Source: Azonexaceae bacterium
GTDB lineage: Bacteria > Pseudomonadota > Gammaproteobacteria > Burkholderiales > Rhodocyclaceae
Direction: 5' to 3'
NCBI GenBank assembly: GCA_013335535.1
Contig: JAAXVL010000022.1
Coordinates: 1 to 41,932, forward strand
DNA: 41,932 nt
The notes under the pieces were generated by a model that had not been told where the DNA came from, made no database searches, and saw only the letters and a list, made by a program, of their open reading frames with translations. The stretch's first letter is position 1, and every line of letters begins with the position of its first letter. Positions 11,966 through 21,089 of the stretch are shown here, piece after piece. The position numbers and the translations under genes are program-made.

Positions 11966-12663
11966 GCGGTGCGACGGTCGCCGAATTTATCGGCTACTGG
12001 GAAAACGAAGGCCAGGCTTACGTCCGGCGTGGCGACTACGACTGGATGGCGGCGCTGGTTCCCGGCCAGCGCGTGCTGGAAATCGGTTGCGGCGTCGGCT
12101 TCGCCACTCAGGCATTGGCCAGGCGTGGTCTGGCGGTGCTTTCCATCGATTCGTTGGGCGAATGCCTGGAACTGACGCGGCAACGCGTTGGAGGCGGCGA
12201 TGTGACGCTGATGCAAGCTGACCTGACTGAACTCTCCGCCGAGCAGCGTGCCACCATTCAAGCTTTTGCGCCCGATGCCGTCGTCTGCTGGCTCATGGGC
12301 GCGCCGGCCGAAATAACGGGCGCTGTGGCAACGGATTCCGGTCGGGCGGTCATCGCTTACCGCGAGAAGCTGCATCGTCTGGTCGCCGAGCTGGCGGCCA
12401 GCCTGCCGACCGTGCAGGCCCTGCATTTCGTCGATCGCACGGCGATTCCGTGGCAGGCCAAGGATATCGGCCGCGATACACTGGTCAGCTACCACGCTGG
12501 CAAAACCCTGCTCGATCTGCCGTTCGTTGCCGTGCGCGCCAATGCGCTATATCGCAAGCTGGGCGACGACACGGTGAACAACGCCCCAAACCGCAAAGTG
12601 CACCCGTCGCTCAAGGGCGTGGTGCCGACGCTGGCTTCGTTGCTGGCGGAAAGGAAGAAATAA
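11962..12663 (+). CDS. SAM-dependent methyltransferase, substrate unknown
   Basis: A 233-residue class I (Rossmann-fold) methyltransferase. Motif I VLEIGCGVG at 38-46 binds S-adenosylmethionine, and SIDS after the second strand is the expected acidic position. The remaining motifs (VVCWLMGAPAEI and the C-terminal half) do not point to a known substrate. The GTG start overlaps the hpt stop (GTGA), so translation is probably coupled. The next gene begins one base after its stop. The family is clear, the function is not. It sits between two purine/methylthio salvage genes, which hints at but does not prove a link to nucleotide metabolism. Confidence 0.75.
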   Translation: MSGATVAEFIGYWENEGQAYVRRGDYDWMAALVPGQRVLEIGCGVGFATQALARRGLAVLSIDSLGECLELTRQRVGGGDVTLMQADLTELSAEQRATIQAFAPDAVVCWLMGAPAEITGAVATDSGRAVIAYREKLHRLVAELAASLPTVQALHFVDRTAIPWQAKDIGRDTLVSYHAGKTLLDLPFVAVRANALYRKLGDDTVNNAPNRKVHPSLKGVVPTLASLLAERKK

Positions 12664-12664
12664 T

Positions 12665-13435
12665 ATGTTGGCTATCATTGGTGGCAGCGGCCTGACAACG
12701 CTGTCCAATCTCGACGTTTCGCATCGTGAAGTCGTTCGCACGCCTTATGGCGAAGCATCCGGCGCCCTCGTTTTCGGGCAGATCTGCGGCCAGCCGGCGG
12801 TCTTCCTGCCGCGCCACGGCTACGGCCACACCATTCCGCCGCACATGGTCAATTACCGCGCCAACATGTGGGCGCTGCACCACCACAAAGTCACCGGTGT
12901 CATCTCGGTTGCTTCGGTCGGCAGCATTCGACCCGACCTGCATCCGGGCGACATCGTGCTGCCCGACCAGATCATCGACTACACCTGGGGCCGCAAATCG
13001 ACGATGTTCGATGGCAATGGTACGCCGGTGACCCACGTCGACTTCACCGAACCCTACGATAGCGAGCTACGCCGTCGCATTCTGGCCGCCGCTCAGCAAC
13101 TGAGTATCGACATCAAGGTGGACGCGGTGTATGCCGCGACGCAGGGGCCGCGTCTTGAAACTGCAGCGGAAATCAATCGCCTCGAGCGCGATGGTGCCGA
13201 CGTGGTCGGCATGACCGGCATGCCGGAAGCCATCCTAGCCCGCGAACTCGATTTGCCCTATGCCGCAATCAATGTCGTCGCCAACCATGCTGCCGGCCGT
13301 GGCAGCAGCGTCAACGGCATCCATTTCGAAAGCCTCGAGCATGTGCTGCATGAGGCGATGGGGCGGGTCAGATCGGTCATCGAGAAACTGGTCGGCAGTA
13401 CCGATAGCTGCCAGCCGATGGGGATATCGGTTTAG
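12665..13435 (+). CDS. S-methyl-5'-thioinosine/thioadenosine phosphorylase-like
   Basis: A 256-residue member of the PNP/MTAP phosphorylase family, which splits methylthio-purine nucleosides with phosphate to 5-methylthioribose-1-phosphate and a free base. Visible family blocks: IIGGSGL at 4-10, phosphate-site RHGYGH at 50-55, TQGPRLET at 159-166, GMTGMPEA at 182-189, and a C-terminal NHAAG. The short length and GMTGMPEA (rather than GMTTMPEA) resemble the Pseudomonas S-methyl-5'-thioinosine phosphorylase, which works after deamination of methylthioadenosine and releases hypoxanthine. An MTA phosphorylase is the alternative. The ATG lies one base after the methyltransferase stop, with GGAAAGGAAG upstream. 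Last gene of the smc run; a long inverted repeat follows. Confidence 0.8.
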   Translation: MLAIIGGSGLTTLSNLDVSHREVVRTPYGEASGALVFGQICGQPAVFLPRHGYGHTIPPHMVNYRANMWALHHHKVTGVISVASVGSIRPDLHPGDIVLPDQIIDYTWGRKSTMFDGNGTPVTHVDFTEPYDSELRRRILAAAQQLSIDIKVDAVYAATQGPRLETAAEINRLERDGADVVGMTGMPEAILARELDLPYAAINVVANHAAGRGSSVNGIHFESLEHVLHEAMGRVRSVIEKLVGSTDSCQPMGISV

Positions 13436-13436
13436 C

Positions 13437-13471
13437 CGCTGGTAGTTGGCGCTAATCGCGAACTACCAGCG
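13437..13471. terminator. Perfect 11-bp inverted repeat between convergent genes
   Basis: CGCTGGTAGTT (13437-13447) and AACTACCAGCG (13461-13471) are perfect reverse complements. The 13-base loop can pair further (GCG/CGC). It sits between the phosphorylase stop at 13435 and the glnD stop at 13480. It could end or protect transcripts from both sides. There is no T-run on either strand, so a classic rho-independent terminator is not established. Confidence 0.5.
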
Positions 13472-13479
13472 ATCTGTCG

Positions 13480-16041
13480 CTAAGCGATCTTCAGGCGTTC
13501 CATCAGTTCCGTCTCGAGACGGATGCGTTTGCTGGTGTCGCGCAGGTCGCCGCCGCTGATCAGGAAAACGTCTTCTGCCCGTTCGCCGAGCGTCGTGATC
13601 TTGGCGGTGTGCAGGCAGGCGCCGTGCTCGGCCAGCGTGTTGGCGACGATGTAGAGCAGGCCTGGCCGGTCCGCTGCGGTCAGCGACAGGATGAAGTTCG
13701 AACCCTTTTCGTCGCCACTGATGCCGACTTCGGGCTTGATCGGGAAATGCTTGACTTGCCGTGACAGACGCCCGGCGGACGGGACGTCTATCGGCATTTG
13801 CTGGACCAGGCGCTGTTCCAGTTCGTGCTCGATGTAGGCCACCATTTCGCGGTCGTTATCGCGATTTTCGATGTCCAGCACGACAAAGCTGTCCAGCGCA
13901 TAGCCGTGGGCCGTCGTGTGAATCTTGGCATCGACGATGCTGTAACCGGTGCGGGCAAAGAAGCCGACGATGCGGGCGAAAAGGTCGGGCTGGTCCTGGG
14001 TGTACACCATGACCTGCAGACCGTCGCCTTCCTGATAGGGGCGGGCGCGGACAACCGGCTGGTTGTTGTAGATACGGTAGTGCAGCGAGCGCGTGTGCCA
14101 GGCGATTTCTTCAGCTGAATGACGCAGGAAGTAGACGGTATCGAGCTGTTTCCACAGGCGCTCGTGAACGGTGTCGGACAGCGCGAAGAAGCGCAGCAGG
14201 CGCATCGCTTCGGTCTGGCGTTCGGCAATAACGCCATGTGCGGCCGGTGCGTTGCCGCTTGAGAGATGGTGCAGGGCCTGATAATAAAGATCGGCCAGCA
14301 GCTTGCCTTTCCAGTGGTTCCAGACTTTCGGGCTGGTTCCCCGGATGTCGGCGTGGGTCAGCAGGTAGAGCGCCTGCAGGTGACGAATGTCGCCGACCAG
14401 CTTGAGGAATTTGTCGATCACGTCCGGGTCGCTGAGGTCTTCTTTCTGCGCGACCTGCGACATGACGAGGTGGTTTCTGACCAGCCAGACGACCAGTTCG
14501 GTGTCTTCCACGGTCAACCGGTGATTTCGGCAAAATTCCTCGGTATCGACGGTGCCGAGTTCCGAGTGGTCGCCGCCGCGGCCTTTGGCGATGTCGTGAA
14601 AAAGGGCGGCGATGTAGAGCAGCCACGGGCGCTCGAGTTCGCTGACGATGCGTGAGCACAACGGATATTCGTGGGCGAATTCGCTCATCGTGAAGCGGCG
14701 GATGTTGCGCAGGACTTGCAGGATGTGCTGGTCGACGGTGTACACGTGGAACAGGTCGTGCTGCATCTGGCCGACGATGCGCCCGAAATTCGGCAGGTAG
14801 GTGCCAAGAATGTCGAGCTGGTTCATGCGCCTGAATTCGTGAATGATGCCGCGGTCGCTCTGCAGCAATTTCAGGAACATCGCCCGATTTTTCGGATCGG
14901 CACGGAATTCGGGGGTGATCAGGTCGCGGGCCCGCCACAGGGCGCGCAGGGTGCGCGTGGTCATGCCGGATAGCTCGTGAGTTTCCTGCATGACCAGGAA
15001 ACTGTCGAAAATGGCCGATGGCTGTTTTTCGAACAGGGCTTCGTCGCGGATGTCGAGCAGGTTGCCAACAATCTGGAAATGGTCGTCGAGCGGCTGCGGT
15101 GTCTGTTCGTTTTCCGGGGTGAGTGCCGACGCCATGTTTTGCAGCAGGATGGTGTTGAGCAGGCTGACCGCCTTGGCGTTGCGGTAATAGACCTGCATGA
15201 GCTGCTCGGAAGCGCGCTTCGCCTCGTTCGAGACAAAACCGTATTTGGCAGCCAGGTTGCTCTGGTAGTCGAACAACAGGCGATCTTCGCGCCGCCCGAG
15301 CATGAAGTGCAGGCGAATGCGCAGATGTGTCAGGTACTCCTGGCACTCCCGAGCCTGGTTCATGCCTTCCAGCGTGATAATGCCGTTTTTGTGCAGTTCT
15401 TCCCAGGTTGATCCGTAGCCCGCTGCCTTGGCGATCCAGAAAATGACCTGAAAATCGCGCAGCCCCCCCGGCGAGTCCTTGCAATTGGGTTCCAGGCTGT
15501 ACGGGGTTTCGTTGTATTTGAGGTAGCGTTCCTGTTGTTCGATCTGCTTGGCTTCACAGAAGACGAGCGGGTCGAGATGGCCGCGCAGCCGCTTCTCGAA
15601 AGTGGCGAACAGCTTGGCATTGCCGGTGAGCAGGCGTGCCTCGAGCAGGGCTGTTTGCACCGTGATGTCGTTTTCGGCTTCGTTCAGGCAGTCCTGAATG
15701 GTGCGGACGCTGTGCCCGATTTCCAGGCCGATGTCCCAGAAGGAGCCGATCAGGCGTTCCAGTTTTTCCTGGAGTGCACCGTTCGCCTCCTTGGGGAGCA
15801 GGATCAGCAGGTCGATGTCGGACGCCGGGTAAAGTTCCCCTCGGCCATAGCCGCCGACTGCCGCCAGGGCCAGTGTGGTCGGAAAATCGAACGAGTCCCA
15901 CAGCTTTTCGAGAACGCAGTCGACCTGCTTGCTGCGCTCAAGGAGCAGAGCCCCGGCATCACCGGTTCGTTCGTAATTTTCCTGAAGGCGGATCTGTGCC
16001 GCCTTGACTTCAGCCCGCAGGGCGGCGACATCGCACGACAT
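13480..16041 (-). CDS. glnD: PII uridylyltransferase/uridylyl-removing enzyme GlnD
   Basis: The nitrogen sensor that adds UMP to PII proteins when glutamine is low and removes it when glutamine is high. The 853 residues fit the family. Nucleotidyltransferase domain: GGYGRGEL at 63-70 with the catalytic pair D75/D77 (SDIDLL). HD phosphohydrolase domain: [13 protein letters not shown] near residue 478. Two C-terminal ACT domains (about 675-755 and 780-850; [14 protein letters not shown] and [15 protein letters not shown]) bind glutamine. The ATG at 16041 overlaps the map stop (TGATG), so glnD is translated with map. The map-glnD order is also found next to rpsB in enterobacteria. Confidence 0.96.
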   Translation of the reverse strand: MSCDVAALRAEVKAAQIRLQENYERTGDAGALLLERSKQVDCVLEKLWDSFDFPTTLALAAVGGYGRGELYPASDIDLLILLPKEANGALQEKLERLIGSFWDIGLEIGHSVRTIQDCLNEAENDITVQTALLEARLLTGNAKLFATFEKRLRGHLDPLVFCEAKQIEQQERYLKYNETPYSLEPNCKDSPGGLRDFQVIFWIAKAAGYGSTWEELHKNGIITLEGMNQARECQEYLTHLRIRLHFMLGRREDRLLFDYQSNLAAKYGFVSNEAKRASEQLMQVYYRNAKAVSLLNTILLQNMASALTPENEQTPQPLDDHFQIVGNLLDIRDEALFEKQPSAIFDSFLVMQETHELSGMTTRTLRALWRARDLITPEFRADPKNRAMFLKLLQSDRGIIHEFRRMNQLDILGTYLPNFGRIVGQMQHDLFHVYTVDQHILQVLRNIRRFTMSEFAHEYPLCSRIVSELERPWLLYIAALFHDIAKGRGGDHSELGTVDTEEFCRNHRLTVEDTELVVWLVRNHLVMSQVAQKEDLSDPDVIDKFLKLVGDIRHLQALYLLTHADIRGTSPKVWNHWKGKLLADLYYQALHHLSSGNAPAAHGVIAERQTEAMRLLRFFALSDTVHERLWKQLDTVYFLRHSAEEIAWHTRSLHYRIYNNQPVVRARPYQEGDGLQVMVYTQDQPDLFARIVGFFARTGYSIVDAKIHTTAHGYALDSFVVLDIENRDNDREMVAYIEHELEQRLVQQMPIDVPSAGRLSRQVKHFPIKPEVGISGDEKGSNFILSLTAADRPGLLYIVANTLAEHGACLHTAKITTLGERAEDVFLISGGDLRDTSKRIRLETELMERLKIA

Positions 16042-16841
16042 CAGTTGATCCAGTCAGGTTTGGGGCGGCCGCCGGCAGAAAGCGTCATGATTTCGTAACC
16101 GGTCTCGGTGACCAGCACGGTGTGTTCCCATTGTGCCGACAGGCTGCGGTCCTTGGTGACGATGGTCCACCCGTCGGCCATCTCGCGGATGGCGGCCTTG
16201 CCGGCGTTGATCATCGGCTCGACGGTGAAGATCATTCCTGGCTCCAGCTTCGGCCCGGTACCGCCCTTGCCGTAGTGCAGGACCTGCGGATCTTCGTGGA
16301 ATTTGGCGCCGATGCCATGGCCGCAAAACTCGCGGACAACCGAGCAGCCATTCTTTTCGGCGTATTTCTGGATGATTGCGCCGATATCGCCGAGATGGGC
16401 GCCCGGCTTGATGACCGAAATGCCCAGCCACATGCATTCGAAGGTGATTTCGCACAGGCGCTTTGCCTGGATCGAACCTTCGCCGACGATGAACATCCGG
16501 CTGGTGTCGCCGTGATAGCCGTCCTTGATCGTCGTGATGTCGAGATTGACGATGTCGCCGTTCTTGAGTACGCGTTCGCCGGGAACGCCGTGGCAGACCT
16601 GCTGATTGACCGAGGTGCAGATCGATTTTGGATAGGGGTTGTAGCCGGACGGTGCGTAATTGAGCGGGGCGGGGATGCAGCCCTGCACATTGACCATGTA
16701 GTCGTGGCAAAGCCTGTCGAGTTCTTCCGTGGTGACGCCGACCTTGACGAAGGGCTCGATGTAGTCGAGCACTTCTCCGGCCAGACGCCCGGCAATTCTC
16801 ATTTTTTCGATTTCTTCCGGGGTCTTGATGCTGATGCTCAT
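16041..16841 (-). CDS. map: Methionine aminopeptidase type I
   Basis: Removes the initiator methionine from new proteins, using two metal ions. The 266 residues fit type I. The metal ligands fall in the expected places: the first Asp in VNLDIT, the second in HGDTSRM, His in FCGHGIG, Glu in FTVEPMI and the last Glu in QWEHT. The substrate-side His is in [12 protein letters not shown] 16841 ([15 protein letters not shown]) was chosen because the longer in-frame extension upstream has no homology to the family. Divergent from rfbD across about 115 bp; the stop overlaps the glnD start. Confidence 0.96.
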   Translation of the reverse strand: MSISIKTPEEIEKMRIAGRLAGEVLDYIEPFVKVGVTTEELDRLCHDYMVNVQGCIPAPLNYAPSGYNPYPKSICTSVNQQVCHGVPGERVLKNGDIVNLDITTIKDGYHGDTSRMFIVGEGSIQAKRLCEITFECMWLGISVIKPGAHLGDIGAIIQKYAEKNGCSVVREFCGHGIGAKFHEDPQVLHYGKGGTGPKLEPGMIFTVEPMINAGKAAIREMADGWTIVTKDRSLSAQWEHTVLVTETGYEIMTLSAGGRPKPDWIN

Positions 16842-16956
16842 GGCGGCTGTTCTGTGGGGCGTTGGCAAAGGGGAAGGATAAATGATGGGGCGGGTTTCGC
16901 AAAGCCGGGGGCGGTCAAAGTGGCATACTGGCACTTTTCGGCTAGCGATTTGTTTG

Positions 16957-17868
16957 ATGACGATTCTTCTGCTCGGCAAGGATGGCCAGGTCGGCTGGCA
17001 ATTGCAACGTTCTCTGGCGCCGCACGGGGCGGTGGTGGCTTGTGCCCGTGCTCAGTGCGATTTGTCCGATCCGGACCAGATTCGTTCCCTTGTTCGTGAG
17101 GTTCGACCCTCGGTGATCGTCAACGCCACGGCTTTTACTGCCGTCGACAAGGCTGAATCCGAACCCGAACTGGCGTATCGCATCAATGCCGAGGCGCCCG
17201 GAGTTCTGGCCGGGGAGGTTGCTGCGCTGGGTGCCTTGCTGGTGCATTATTCGACCGATTATGTTTATGACGGCCGCAAGACGACGCCCTATGTCGAAAG
17301 CGATCCGACTGCGCCGTTGAGTGTTTACGGGCGAACCAAGCTGGCTGGTGAGGAGGCGATTCGTGCTGTCGGCGGCCGCTCGCTTATCTTTCGCACGAGC
17401 TGGGTGTTCGGTGCGCGTGGCGAGAATTTCGTCAAGACCATCCTGCGTCTGGCGCGCGAAAAGGAGAGTCTGGATGTCGTCGGTGACCAGATCGGTTCGC
17501 CGACGCCGGCAGCCTTGATCGCGACGGTGACCGGCGTTGTGCTGGCCATGGTTCGCCACGGTCAACCGGAAAAAATGGCCAAAAATGAAATCTATCATCT
17601 GGCGGCGGCGCGACCCGTCAGCTGGTGCGAGTTTGCCCGGACCATCGTCAGCCTGGCCGGACAGATGCCCGGCTTCAACTTGCGCTTGAACCCGGAGGCG
17701 ATTCGCCCCATCACGACAGCGGAATATCCGGTACCGGCCCGGCGCCCGCTCAATTCGCGTCTCGACTGCACCCGTCTCGAAACCGACTTCGGCTTGCAGA
17801 TGCCCGACTGGCAACCGTATCTGGGGCGCATGCTGCAGTTGCTGGCGCTCAAGCAGAACGGTTATTGA
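16957..17868 (+). CDS. rfbD: dTDP-4-dehydrorhamnose reductase
   Basis: The last step of dTDP-L-rhamnose synthesis: reduces dTDP-4-keto-L-rhamnose with NAD(P)H, supplying rhamnose for LPS or exopolysaccharide. The 303 residues fit the family. N-terminal nucleotide-binding motif GKDGQVG (about 7-13), NATAFTAVDKAE, the STDYVYDG block, and the catalytic Y-x3-K in SVYGRTK. ATG 16957 (MTILLLGKDGQVG) matches the family start; a 25-residue in-frame upstream extension does not. No strong Shine-Dalgarno is seen. rfbA, rfbB and rfbC are absent from the window, so this is a solitary copy placed between map and rpsB. Confidence 0.92.
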   Translation: MTILLLGKDGQVGWQLQRSLAPHGAVVACARAQCDLSDPDQIRSLVREVRPSVIVNATAFTAVDKAESEPELAYRINAEAPGVLAGEVAALGALLVHYSTDYVYDGRKTTPYVESDPTAPLSVYGRTKLAGEEAIRAVGGRSLIFRTSWVFGARGENFVKTILRLAREKESLDVVGDQIGSPTPAALIATVTGVVLAMVRHGQPEKMAKNEIYHLAAARPVSWCEFARTIVSLAGQMPGFNLRLNPEAIRPITTAEYPVPARRPLNSRLDCTRLETDFGLQMPDWQPYLGRMLQLLALKQNGY

Positions 17869-17870
17869 GC

Positions 17871-17899
17871 TTCCGGAAAGCCTGTTCTGCTGCTATAAT
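17871..17899 (+). promoter_or_regulatory. Promoter of the rpsB-tsf cluster
   Basis: TGCTATAAT carries an extended -10 (TG at 17891, TATAAT at 17894-17899, perfect consensus). TTCCGG at 17871-17876 is a weak -35 with a 17-bp spacer. The predicted transcript starts near 17906 and has a leader of about 150 bases before the rpsB ATG. The promoter overlaps no gene; rfbD ends at 17868. Confidence 0.75.
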
Positions 17900-17906
17900 C
17901 CGCAGG

Positions 17907-17954
17907 TTTTTCTCAGCCGTTATGGCTGAAAAAACGGTGGTCTGCACGGTGCAG
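17907..17954 (+). promoter_or_regulatory. Hairpins in the rpsB mRNA leader
   Basis: A stem with five T then TCAGCC (17907-17918, one bulged C) pairs with GGCTGA and A-run (17924-17934), placed at the very 5' end of the predicted transcript. A second small hairpin is CTGCA cgg TGCAG (17942-17954). The downstream side of the first stem is A-rich, not T-rich, so it is not a terminator on the plus strand. In E. coli the rpsB leader mediates repression by S2; a similar role here is an inference from position and structure only. Confidence 0.45.
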
Positions 17955-18056
17955 GCAACCAAAATCCACACATCCGCCGATTAAGGGTGTCTGCCAGAGT
18001 TCAAGAATGGCGGGCGTTTCAGGCGGGTGGAGGTTCAACCCTTAAGGAGTTTTACA

Positions 18057-18803
18057 ATGTCCGTTACCATGCGCGAAATGCTGGAAGCCGGTGTCCACTT
18101 CGGTCACCAAACCCGTTTCTGGTCCCCCAAGATGGCCCCGTATATCTTCGGTGCCCGTAACAAGATTCACATCGTCAACCTCGAAAAGACCCTGGCCAAG
18201 TACAACGAAGCCATGGCATTCGTGAAGAAGCTGGCCGCCAATCGCGGTTCCGTGCTGTTCGTCGGGACCAAGCGTCAGGCTCGCGAAATCATCGGAGAAG
18301 AAGCGCTGCGCGCCAATTCCCCGTTCGTTGACCAGCGTTGGCTGGGCGGCATGCTGACCAACTTTAAGACCGTCAAGACCTCGATCAAGCGTCTGAAGGA
18401 CATGGAAGTGGCCGTTGAAGCCGGCGAACTCGAAAAGATGCCGAAGAAAGAAGCGCTGACCTTCCGTCGCGAACTGGAAAAGCTCCAGAAGTCCATCGGT
18501 GGCATCAAGGATATGGGCGGCCTGCCGGACGCCATCTTTGTTGTCGACGTCGGCTATCACAAGATTGCCATCACTGAAGCTGAAAAGCTTGGCATCCCGG
18601 TTATCGGCGTGGTTGATACCAATCACTCGCCGGATGGTGTTGCTTACGTCATTCCAGGTAACGACGACTCTTCCCGTGCCATCCAGCTCTACGCCCGCGG
18701 CGTGGCTGATGCGATCCTCGAAGGCCGCAATCAGGTCATGCAGGAAATCGTTAGCGCCGGTGGCGATGACGAATTCGTCGAAGTCGTCGACGCAGCTGAA
18801 TAA
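18057..18803 (+). CDS. rpsB: 30S ribosomal protein S2
   Basis: Small-subunit ribosomal protein S2, 248 residues, the usual length. Family blocks are unmistakable: [20 protein letters not shown] at the N-terminus, [20 protein letters not shown] and the late [15 protein letters not shown] 18057 was chosen because AAGGAG lies seven bases upstream (18044-18049) and homology starts there; an upstream in-frame GTG at 18027 adds ten residues without family support. First gene of the large translation and envelope cluster, about 150 bases behind an extended -10 promoter. Confidence 0.98.
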   Translation: MSVTMREMLEAGVHFGHQTRFWSPKMAPYIFGARNKIHIVNLEKTLAKYNEAMAFVKKLAANRGSVLFVGTKRQAREIIGEEALRANSPFVDQRWLGGMLTNFKTVKTSIKRLKDMEVAVEAGELEKMPKKEALTFRRELEKLQKSIGGIKDMGGLPDAIFVVDVGYHKIAITEAEKLGIPVIGVVDTNHSPDGVAYVIPGNDDSSRAIQLYARGVADAILEGRNQVMQEIVSAGGDDEFVEVVDAAE

Positions 18804-18812
18804 AGTTGTAAC

Positions 18813-18839
18813 GGCGGAGCGCTAAGCTCCGCCTGTTTT
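18813..18839 (+). terminator. Attenuator-like hairpin between rpsB and tsf
   Basis: GGCGGAGC (18813-18820) and GCTCCGCC (18826-18833) form a perfect 8-bp GC-rich stem with a 5-base loop, followed by TGTTTT. The short interrupted T-run suggests partial termination, which would lower tsf and downstream expression relative to rpsB. Confidence 0.65.
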
Positions 18840-18859
18840 AAAAGCTCAGGAGAATAAAT

Positions 18860-19759
18860 ATGGCGGCAATTACCGCAGGCATGGTGGCAGAACTGCGCGG
18901 CAAGACCGACGCGCCCATGATGGAATGCAAGAAGGCCTTGACCGAAGCTGATGGCGACATGGGCAAGGCTGAAGAGATTCTTCGCGTCAAACTCGGCAAC
19001 AAGGCCTCCAAGGCCGCGGCCCGTGTGGCTGCTGAAGGTATCGTCGCCGTCAGTATTTCTGACGATGGCAAGCTCGGTGCGATTATCGAAGTCAACAGCG
19101 AAACCGATTTCGTTGCCAAGAACGACGAATTCATTGCGCTGGCCAATGGCTCGGCCAAGCTGGTTGCCGAAAAGAACCCGGCCGATGTCGCTGCGCTGTC
19201 CGCGCTGCCGTTGGGTGACGGTACCGTTGAATCGGTCCGCTCTGCTTTGGTTGGCAAGATCGGCGAGAACATGTCGATTCGCCGCTTCACCCGTTTCGAA
19301 GCCAAAGGCAAGCTGGTTTCCTACATTCACGGTGGTGCCAAGGTTGGTGTCGTGATCGACGTGATCGGTGGCGACGAGCAGTTGGCCAAGGATCTGGCGA
19401 TGCATATCGCCGCCTCCAAGCCGAAGGCACTGGATGCATCGGGTGTTTCCCAGGAACTCTTGGATACCGAGCGCCGTATCGCCATCGAGAAGGCCCGCGC
19501 CGACAACAAGCCGGAAGCCATGCTCGAGAAGATTGCCGAAGGCACCGTTCAGAAGTATCTGAAGGACGTCACCCTGTTGGCCCAGGTCTTCGTCAAGGCT
19601 GCTGATGGCAAGCAAACCATCGAGCAACTGCTGAAAGCCAAGGGCGCTTCCGTCGCTGGCTTCGCGCTGTACCTGGTTGGTGAAGGCATCGAGAAGAAGG
19701 TTGATGACTTCGCTGCTGAAGTTGCCGCCCAGGCTGCTGCCGCTGCTGCCAAGAAGTAA
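18860..19759 (+). CDS. tsf: Translation elongation factor Ts
   Basis: Guanine nucleotide exchange factor that regenerates EF-Tu-GTP. The 299 residues fit the family. The N-terminal UBA-like domain and the EF-Tu contact region [20 protein letters not shown] (about 15-34) are followed by the core with [15 protein letters not shown], and the C-terminus ends in an Ala/Lys-rich tail. The AGGAG at 18848-18852 supports ATG 18860. It follows rpsB after a 56-base spacer containing an attenuator-like hairpin and precedes pyrH by 15 bases. Confidence 0.98.
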   Translation: MAAITAGMVAELRGKTDAPMMECKKALTEADGDMGKAEEILRVKLGNKASKAAARVAAEGIVAVSISDDGKLGAIIEVNSETDFVAKNDEFIALANGSAKLVAEKNPADVAALSALPLGDGTVESVRSALVGKIGENMSIRRFTRFEAKGKLVSYIHGGAKVGVVIDVIGGDEQLAKDLAMHIAASKPKALDASGVSQELLDTERRIAIEKARADNKPEAMLEKIAEGTVQKYLKDVTLLAQVFVKAADGKQTIEQLLKAKGASVAGFALYLVGEGIEKKVDDFAAEVAAQAAAAAAKK

Positions 19760-19774
19760 TTGAAAGGAACGCCG

Positions 19775-20491
19775 ATGTCTGCACCCAAGTACAAGCGAAT
19801 TCTCCTGAAACTCTCCGGCGAGGCCCTGATGGGCAATGACGCCTACGGCATCAACCCGCAGACCATCGCGGGTATCTGCGGAGAGATCAAGGCGGTCGCT
19901 GACATGGGTGTGGAAATCGGCGTCGTGATCGGCGGTGGCAACATCTTCCGCGGCATGGCCGGTACGGCCACCGGGATGGATCGCGCCACTGCGGATTACA
20001 TGGGCATGCTCGCCACGGTAATGAACGCAATGGCCCTGTCCGATGCATTCCGCCAGTGCGGGCTCAATGCCCGCGTGCAGTCGGCGCTGAATATCGAGCA
20101 GGTTGTCGAGCCCTATATTCGCGGCAAGGCTATCCGCTACCTCGAAGAAGGCAAGATCGTGATCTTTGGTGCCGGTACCGGCAACCCCTTCTTTACAACC
20201 GATACCGCTGCAGCATTGCGCGGCTCGGAAATCGGCGCTGAAATCGTCCTCAAGGCGACCAAGGTTGACGGCATCTATTCGGCCGACCCGAAGAAAGATC
20301 CGTTGGCGACCCGTTACGACAAGATCAGCTTCAATGAAGCGATCTCCAAAAATCTGGCGGTCATGGATGCGACCGCCTTCGCACTGTGTCGCGATCAAAA
20401 ATTGCCGATCAACGTGTTTTCCATCTTCAAGGCCGGTGCGCTGAAGCGCGTGGTCTGTGGTGAAGATGAAGGTACGCTGGTCTATTGCTGA
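19775..20491 (+). CDS. pyrH: UMP kinase
   Basis: Phosphorylates UMP to UDP with ATP; the bacterial hexameric type of the amino acid kinase fold, usually activated by GTP and inhibited by UTP. The 238 residues fit. Motifs: KLSGEALMG near the N-terminus, [24 protein letters not shown] and [17 protein letters not shown] 19775 with AAAGGAAC upstream is preferred over the in-frame TTG at 19760, which directly abuts the tsf stop. It is followed 13 bases later by frr. Confidence 0.97.
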   Translation: MSAPKYKRILLKLSGEALMGNDAYGINPQTIAGICGEIKAVADMGVEIGVVIGGGNIFRGMAGTATGMDRATADYMGMLATVMNAMALSDAFRQCGLNARVQSALNIEQVVEPYIRGKAIRYLEEGKIVIFGAGTGNPFFTTDTAAALRGSEIGAEIVLKATKVDGIYSADPKKDPLATRYDKISFNEAISKNLAVMDATAFALCRDQKLPINVFSIFKAGALKRVVCGEDEGTLVYC

Positions 20492-20504
20492 GGGAGACTA
20501 AGAA

Positions 20505-21062
20505 ATGATTCCTGAACTCAAGAAAACCGCCGAAAGCAAGATGCAGAAATCGCTTGAGGCATTGCGGCTCGATCTTCAGAAGATTCGTACTGGCCGTGCG
20601 CATACCGGCTTGCTGGATCACGTCCAGGTCGATTATTACGGTTCCATGGTGCCGGTCAATCAGGTGGCCAACATTACGCTGGTCGACGCCCGTACCATCG
20701 GTGTTCAGCCGTGGGAAAAAGCCATGCTGCAAAAGGTCGAAAAGGCCATTCGTGACTGCGACCTCGGTTTGAATCCGGCTTCGCAGGGTGATCTTATTCG
20801 TGTGCCGATGCCTGCGCTGACTGAAGAGCGCCGCAAGGAAATGATCAAGATCGTCAAGACTGAAGGCGAAGGCGTCAAGGTGGCTATTCGCAACCTGCGC
20901 CGTGATGCCAATGCCCATCTGAAAGATGCGCTGAAAAAAGGCGAAATTCCGGAAGATGACGAGCGCAAGGCTCAGGACGACGTCCAGAAATTGACTGATC
21001 GCTATATCGTCGAAGTCGACAAGATGCTCGCTGCCAAAGAGGCCGAGCTCATGCAGGTTTAA
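20505..21062 (+). CDS. frr: Ribosome recycling factor
   Basis: Splits post-termination ribosomes together with EF-G. The 185 residues equal the E. coli length. Domain I coiled-coil helices carry [20 protein letters not shown] near the N-terminus; domain II lies in about 30-105; and the late RRDANAHLK and VQKLTDRYI helices close the bundle. GGGAG a few bases upstream supports ATG 20505. It ends 27 bases before uppS, as in the conserved proteobacterial cluster. Confidence 0.98.
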   Translation: MIPELKKTAESKMQKSLEALRLDLQKIRTGRAHTGLLDHVQVDYYGSMVPVNQVANITLVDARTIGVQPWEKAMLQKVEKAIRDCDLGLNPASQGDLIRVPMPALTEERRKEMIKIVKTEGEGVKVAIRNLRRDANAHLKDALKKGEIPEDDERKAQDDVQKLTDRYIVEVDKMLAAKEAELMQV

Positions 21063-21089
21063 GCCGGTTCCGCTCGGATTTCCGGCGAC

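Noticed and set aside
17907..17934. Intrinsic terminator ahead of rpsB
   Set aside because: The downstream side of the stem is followed by A, not T, on the plus strand, so it fits a leader hairpin rather than a terminator.
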